Shown in pieces: positions 57,592 to 64,000 of a stretch of 64,000 nucleotides of DNA. A model generated the notes under the pieces. That model was not told the origin of the DNA. It was given only the letters and a program-made list of their open reading frames with translations, and made no database searches. The DNA is from Ceratotherium simum simum (taxonomy: Eukaryota > Chordata > Mammalia > Perissodactyla > Rhinocerotidae). Numbering within the stretch: position 1 is the stretch's first letter; every line of letters starts with the position of its first letter. The position numbers and the translations under genes were made by a program. Location of the stretch: the NCBI RefSeq assembly GCF_000283155.1, contig NW_004454224.1:8356338-8420337 (forward strand). Direction: 5' to 3'.

Positions 57592-58286
57592 GGCTCTTGG
57601 CCCGTGGCTCCATGGCCCTGGCCAACTGGGATTTCCTGGAAAGCAGTCTATCAGCTGCCTAGGTGATTTGCCCTAGGGACTGTCCCCAGTACTTTCCTTC
57701 TGACCCAGAACTGCTGGCCCTACACACATTTTCTTGTAGCAAAGAAACAGGCTCTAGATTTGTTTGTGTTTGCTTCTGGTGAGTCCACAGACTCAATCTG
57801 GAATAGGGTAAGTTGCCTCAGGGATGCCTGTGAGCTCTTTTCCCCTCCATCTGGGGTCTTTCCATTTAAGGCAGGGCCATCTGGGGCCACTTCCATTTGT
57901 GGAGAGGCTATCTGGGCACACATTTGGAGTGGGAACAGTTGTACCCTAAATCTGGGAGCTGGTTCACTGGTGTCTGGTTTTTCTGTGTCTGGATCTGTAT
58001 GTCTGTCCATCTCTGTGTAACAGAATGGGGAACATGCTGTCTGTCCCCAAGCGGAGCCCATTGGGGCTGATTCTGAGTAGATGGTCTGATCATAGTTATG
58101 AGCCAATGTCTAAAAAGGGATGATTTTCTTTTGTAACACCACATGGCCACAATATTCTTTAACCTCCAGAGAGTAAATGGCCAAACAATGGATCCTTAAG
58201 TTGGAAAAATTTTTAGAGAGCTCTCATCATAAACAACTGTTTTATTGGTGCCTATGAAAAGACCAAATTAAAAGGAAAATACAATG

Positions 58287-58532
58287 GGGGCCAGCCCAAT
58301 GGCATACTGGTTAAGTTCACCCACTTTGCTTCAGCAGCCCAGGGTTTGCAGGTTCAGATCCCAGGCACGGACCTATGCACCGCTCATCAAACCATGCTGT
58401 GGCAGTGTCCCACATACAAAATAGAGGAGGATGGGCACAGATGTTAGCTCAGGGCCAATGTTCCTCAGCAAAAAGGGGACGACTGGCAATAGACATTAGC
58501 TCAGAGCCAATCTTCCTCATCAGAAAAAAAAG
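58287..58532 (+). mobile_element. ERE SINE (second subfamily)
   Basis: GGGGCCAGCCCAATGGCATA head; AAAGGAAAATACAATG at 58271-58286 and 58533-58548. Confidence 0.93.
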
Positions 58533-58903
58533 AAAGGAAAATACAATGACTAGTCTTAAGAACTTAATCAAACTTAGGGTCTCAGCTTCTTCTCATGGTC
58601 TTACAGATGCTGATGAAAACAATAAGTTAACAAAAGAATAAAAGGAAGCTGAGGAAAAATAAAGGGACTCTTTTCAACAAGGTGGAAATTTTTAAAGGAG
58701 TTTTTAAAAATAAGAAGAAGAAGAAGAAGGTAAATAAGACAGTGGATTAGATAAGACAAATATTAAAGGAAAATAAAATAAAGAGAAATCAAAAAAGGAA
58801 GAGTCACAGGACTCATCCCAGCAGAATGGAAATCTTTAACTAGTTATTAAAAAGGAAAATTGGATGAATAGAGCAGACATGAATAAAGTTAAAACAAAGG
58901 TTT

Positions 58904-59122
58904 GTTTTTTTTTTTAAAGATTTTATTTATTTATTTTCTTTCCCCCCAAAGCCCCAGTAGATAGTTGTGTGTCATAGCTGCACATCCTTCTAGTTGCCGT
59001 ATGTGGCACGCGCCCTCAGCATGGCCGGAGAAGCAGTGCGTCGGTGCGCGCCCAGGATCAGAACCCGGGCCGCCAGCAGCTGCGCGCACGCACTTAACCG
59101 CTAAGCCACGGGGCTGGCCCCA
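58904..59122 (-). mobile_element. ERE SINE
   Basis: GGGGCTGGCCCC head at right; TTAAAACAAAGGTTT at 58889-58903 and 59124-59138. Confidence 0.93.
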
Positions 59123-59650
59123 CTTAAAACAAAGGTTTTAATAAAACACTGCCTAAGATTGGATGGGCTAAAGGGACCCCCGATTGGCCCCCCAACATTA
59201 AAGGACATCAGACAGGCCTGTTCTATTCACCCCAGTTTGAAAAAAAAAATTAAAAAGCCAGAAGGCAGAGATCACAATGAGAAACCTGAACAACAATTGT
59301 TTGGGGCAACAGGTAGGCTGCTAAGGTCGATAAGACTATAAAGATTAAAGTGTTCAAGCTAATATTACATAAAGAGATTATGTCAACTTTGCCTGGATGT
59401 TTTTTTTGGAAATAAATGTTAGGTCTTGCTGGGAATCCTTCCCCTACACAGATTATAATACCGAAATTTGTTAATGAAATCCTAATATAAGTTGTAATTA
59501 GAGGTATGAGTTGATAAAATTAAGATAAAGTTTTATAAAAGTTGGTATATTTAAATGGGCTTTATATAAAATGATTACATCTCTTTTTTTCTGATTGTAT
59601 TGTGGGGATAAATCTGCCTTTCAGACAATGTTAATTAAACATACTAAAGG

Positions 59651-59868
59651 GGGCTGGCCCCGTGGCTTAGCGGTTAAGTGCGTGTGCTCCGCTGCTGGCG
59701 GCCCGGGTTCGGATCCCAGGCTCGCACCGACACACCGCTTCTCCGGCCATGCTGAGGCCGCGTCCCACATACAGCAACTAGAAGGATGTGCAGCTATGAC
59801 ATACAACTATCTACTAGGGCTTTGGGGGGAAAAATAAATAAATAAATAAAATTATTTAAAAAAATTAT
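59651..59868 (+). mobile_element. ERE SINE
   Basis: GGCTGGCCCCGTGGCTTAGC head; AAACATACTAAAGGG on both sides (59637-59651 and 59869-59883). Confidence 0.94.
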
Positions 59869-61252
59869 AAACATACTAAAGGGAAGACGATAAGGTTGCC
59901 TGAGCCCACACCGTATGAAATAAAACTAGAGGCTAGTATCAGGTCCTAAAAGGACACTAAAGGCTCCCTTCCAAGGTAAATTGGTCTAAGGTTAAATTGT
60001 ACACTTAGAAAGAGGGCCTTTGTTAAATGCTTTGTGCAGACTTTTAAAGGTATGATACATCGTCCTAAAGTTTTAAAACAATTACTGTGATGTCTTTGTG
60101 TATATGTGTGTCTATATATATGTTATATATATATATGATATTTTACCTCCGGATGGTATGGCCAAAATTAAGAGCTCTATTTAGTTGGCTTAAAGTAAGC
60201 ACTTACATAAATTATTTCTAAATGTAATAAAAACTAACCCAAATGTCTTTCAAGTTACCATGATATGAAATAATCTTTAATAAATATAGACTTATTTAAG
60301 TTTGCTGGTTTGATTTAGAATAGGCACACCCTCAGAGTTATCAGCGTTGGATATGATGCAGACAGGCAGCCTGGTTCACTGGTCGAATGAGCTCCTGTTA
60401 TCCCTGTTACACAATTTGTCAGCAAGAGTAATAACTTAGAATAACAGCTGATTTTGTTTGATGTCTCATGACGTTTTTGTAGACAATCTAAATATAATTA
60501 TTGAGGACAGGTAAACTAAATAGATGTAAAAAAGATAAAAGTTCTTGGAGGAACTTTTTAACAATAATTATGTTTTATGGTATATATGCTTGAAAAATAA
60601 CTTCCAAAATCTTTTTCGTAACTTAAAACTTTAGAGTTTTGCTAAAGTAAATGATAAAACTTGTTGAGTGTCTAGGTCATTTCCACATAAGATAAAATAT
60701 TAAAAATTGATTACTAAGCATAGATTTACCTGCCTTTGGTTTCTTATCTCAAAGAAACTGAAAGAGGCTTGAGTTTGTTGATAAACATGTTTTGTGCATG
60801 CTGAGGAATTTTCTATGGGAAAGCACATATTTCTAGAAAGTCTGTATACAAGGAAACTACAATGTATATTTTCAGTAAAAGAGGTACAAAAAATAAAGAT
60901 ATTTTTATTTATTTTGTTAAAGAAAGATAAATTTGTCCTAAAATACTAGGAGGGAAAAAAGAAGACAAGGGACAAATTCTAAATATAAAAAAGAAAGTTA
61001 TAAAAGGTTTGTGGAGGAAGAATCCTGAGGAAAGAGTTTTATACATGGTCAAGTTGGCTAAGATTGAAGTAAATCTAATTAAGTAAATAAGTTTCAATAT
61101 CAAAAGTAGGCTGGTACAAAATTAGAATTTGGCTTTCTCTTAAAAGGAAAATTTTCTTGAACTTTTTGTCTGCTCTTGATAAAAAGAATATGAAAGGTTT
61201 GGGGGGGTTGGCTCTTTTAACTCTGCCTTTCACTGTTCCTGTTGTCACTTTG

Positions 61253-61467
61253 TTTTTTTTTTAAATAATAATTTTATTTATTTATTTTTCCCCCAAAGCC
61301 CCAGTAGATAGTTGTATGTCATAGCTGCACATCCTTCTAGTTGCTGCATGTGGGACGCGGCCTCAGCATGGCCAGAGAAGCAGTGCGTCAGTGCATGCCC
61401 GGGATCCGAACCCGGGCCGCCAGCAGCGGAGCTTGCGCACCTAACCGCTAAGCCACGGGGCCAGCCC
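61253..61467 (-). mobile_element. ERE SINE, with duplicated tail
   Basis: GGGGCCAGCCC head at right, then 61468-61497 repeats the SINE's own tail (T-run plus AATAATTTTATTTA) before the target duplication CCTGTTGTCACTTTG (61238-61252 and 61498-61512). Confidence 0.9.
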
Positions 61468-62823
61468 ATTGTTTTTTTTTTTTAATAATTTTATTTACCT
61501 GTTGTCACTTTGATTGAATGGATAACTAAGCATTGTTTCCTATTTGACCAAATGTTTTAAAACTTTTTGATATTTTTGACAAACTTCCTCCAAAATTAGT
61601 CTTCTTTTGACTTAAAAAGAAAACTTTAAGAATTTCCAATTAGCCCTGAAACTTCTCAAAAAATTTTTCTCTCTTTCTATAAAGAGGGAGATATTAAACT
61701 AACTAAACTTATTTGTCATGTTAAATTACATGGGAAACATTATCAAATAAATGATAATAAGCCTGTCTAGGTTATATCGTGTGGGTAAATGTTATTGATA
61801 TAAGTGTTTTAAAAATTATATAACATTCCTAAAATTCTGATCTGTCCTGATTATCAGCCATAATTCTGGTTATTATCTTAAAGTGTTGTATGTCACAGAA
61901 ATAGCCAAGTTCTCTTTGTCAATTTCTATTTTTAAGTCTTTCATCATTTACAGACAGCTGATTTACTCTGATGTTTTTGCAAATATGTTTCATCTTCAGA
62001 AAGATTCACTGAAAGGACTCTGACACTTGCTCTAGAATACAGGTTTCTAATAAACTTCCAGATTATGAAACTGAGCTGAGTAAGAAATTACAGAACTGTA
62101 ACTGAAAAACTGATGGCCTCATAAAACTGCTAACAGAAGATCAAGGGTTGATTACGTGAAACTAAATGAACTGATAAGGATGATTATAATTTTTATGACT
62201 TTTTATTTGAAATATTGCTCATGTTTTTAATGTTTTGTTTTTTCAGATTTAAGAAAAACTTTTTCTGTTTTCTCTTAAGCTAACTATGACTTATAACAAT
62301 TTGACAAATTATACTTTTGTAAACAAAATTAAAACATTTATCTTTTTCTCCCTACCTGATCCCTCCAGAATTTGTAAACTCTTAGTGGATAAGTATTATT
62401 TTCATGGCAATATGGTTGTCTGCATAAGTTCAATAAGAATCTGTTCTCCTTATATCAGAACACAACTGGAAACACTGGTTATATTACCGAAGCTTTGACT
62501 GGAATGTCATATTTGAGAAAAATATATATAGACTCAGATATGACCAGACAGCCTTTGAGGAAGGAAGATTGACTTTATGGAATAAAGCTACTTGGAAATA
62601 TTGGCCTGACACCTTGCTTACAGGGTGTCCAGCAACCTTACCAGGTAAGTAAATAGGGTAACTTTTCTGGCAGGTGCAAGGAACTTCAAAATATTATGGG
62701 GAACCTCAAAAAAAAGAAGAATTCACCCAAATATGTAGGTATTACATATGTAATACATATGTAACTACATATGTAGAGTCTGATAAGTCCTTTGTCTGTC
62801 TTTTCTGGCCTCGAGAGGCTTTA

Positions 62824-63041
62824 TTTTTTTTTTATTTATTTATTTTTTTATTTATTTATTTTTTTCCCCCAAAGCCCCAGTAGATAGTTGTACATCATAG
62901 CTGCACATCCTTCTAGTTGCTGTATGTGGGATGCGGCCTCAGCATGGCCAGAGAAGTGGTGCGTCGGTGCGTGCCCGGGATCCAAACCTGGGCCGCCAGC
63001 AGCAGAGCGTGCACACTTAACCACTAAGCCACGGGGCCGGC
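62824..63041 (-). mobile_element. ERE SINE
   Basis: Long TTTATTTATT tail; CCTCGAGAGGCTTTA at 62809-62823 and 63042-63056. Confidence 0.95.
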
Positions 63042-63686
63042 CCTCGAGAGGCTTTAAAGTTCAGTCTGAGATTCCTTATAAAAAGTTCCAGCAAAGCAGA
63101 TTTAAAAGAGCCTATATGATCAATTGTTATTCTTGCTGTACTTTTATAAATAATTGGGCCAAATTTATTGAAACTAGTCGTATTTTACAAACCAATGACT
63201 TAATCTGGCTATCTTTGGTAAAAATGAGGGTGATTATAGAGAGAAAAATTGTTTCAATAGAAACTATAATACACATTTTTGGATGTTAGATTTTGGTTCT
63301 GTCAATTGTCTTTGAGGTTTTGTTTTCTATCTGTAAACTGGACTGGATCCTGAGTTCTTCTAATCTCCTGAAATATCTGGTACCATCTCCAAACTAACGT
63401 TTTCCATTTTTTCCATCATTTTCATTTGGAATCATTGAGAACTGAAACTGACCTTTTTCAGATTCCTGCAGATTGAAACAGATTCATGCCTGTTGCTGTG
63501 TAAGCCCCTCAGAAAGATACCTGAACACCCAATGACACTACCAGAGACCCTTCAAACTGCAAAAGATGCTTTGGCTCTGACTTCTAGAAATCTTCTTGAT
63601 TGGCTGCGCCCTGGTCTCAGGAACTGGCTTATAATGTGCTCCAACCATTAACCTTGTTTTTTCTTTTTGTTTATCTAGAAATACTT

Positions 63687-63929
63687 CTTTTTTTGTGTGT
63701 GTGAGGAAGATCGGCCCTGAGCTAACATCTGCCAATCCTCCTCTTTTTGCTGAGGAAGACTCGCTCTGGGCTAACATCCATGCCCATCTTCCTCCACTTT
63801 ATATGGGACGCCACCACAGCATGGCCTGACAAGTGGTGTGTCAGTGCAGGCCCGGGATCTGAACCGGCAAACCCTGGGCCACTGCAAAGGAGTGCACGCA
63901 CTTAACCACTTGCACCACCGGGCCAGCCC
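63687..63929 (-). mobile_element. ERE SINE (second subfamily)
   Basis: GGGCCAGCCC head at right; CTAGAAATACTT at 63675-63686 and 63930-63941. Confidence 0.94.
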
Positions 63930-64000
63930 CTAGAAATACTTATTAAATACCTGGTTACAATATAGGCCTAACTTTGGGAGCCCACCTGCATCACCACCTT

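Larger units (their letters stand above)
57075..64000 (+). mobile_element. Second endogenous retrovirus, 3' LTR beyond the window
   Basis: 5' LTR 57075-57571, then a tRNA-Arg-like primer site, then an internal part that from about 58090 follows the minus-strand ERV in reverse order (for example 61760-61910 matches 18030-18150, and the last bases match 16390-16435). From that match the 3' LTR should begin about 110-120 bp past the right edge. No retroviral gene motif is readable. Six EREs interrupt it. Confidence 0.82.

Overview
This window is mammalian nuclear DNA from an odd-toed ungulate (Perissodactyla). The evidence is the repeat content: about fifteen copies of the tRNA-derived perissodactyl SINE (ERE family, ends GGGGCCGGCCCC), several with clear target-site duplications, on a background of MIR, L2, old L1, hAT fragments and endogenous retrovirus (ERV) LTRs. 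The dominant ERE subtype looks more rhinoceros- or tapir-like than horse-like to me, but that is a weak impression.

Only two protein-coding genes can be supported. Both are on the minus strand and both belong to the PLAAT (HRASLS) family of phospholipase/acyltransferases, in the order and orientation of human 11q12.3. PLAAT2 (HRASLS2) lies at 2588-8281 with coding exons 1-3; its last exon is beyond the left edge. PLAAT3 (PLA2G16) spans 25781-53739 with all four coding exons and an intact 162-residue reading frame. Splice sites and phases match between the paralogs: exon 3 is 269 nt in both. Both proteins keep the catalytic residues His23, His35 and Cys113. The PLAAT2 start lies just below a TATA-like box and a full-consensus ISRE. 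PLAAT3 starts in a CpG-rich promoter region at 53.3-54.45 kb.

Layout: 1-389, an LTR end with a 24-bp CCAAT-containing tandem array; 2.1-8.4 kb, PLAAT2; 10.2-24.3 kb, an old antisense L1 broken up by an LTR-like element, a hAT element, two LTRs (one inside the other) and a complete 7.8-kb ERV (15,668-23,469, minus strand); 25.6-53.8 kb, PLAAT3, whose introns hold L1, L2, MIR, ERE, a solo LTR (42,879-43,481), a 100-N assembly gap (45,263-45,362), a 31-bp minisatellite (50.45-50.64 kb) and a decayed hAT transposase C-terminus (52.2-52.6 kb); 57,075 to the right edge, a second ERV (plus strand) sharing the internal backbone of the first but with a different LTR and primer-binding site, and broken by six ERE insertions.

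I found no wholly new biological system. The points most worth a second look are the predicted interferon control of PLAAT2, the PLAAT2/PLAAT3 exon 3 block where the neighbouring intron is more alike than the exon, the two ERVs with one backbone but different LTRs, and the hAT transposase relic. All identities come from reading the sequence by eye, without database searches.
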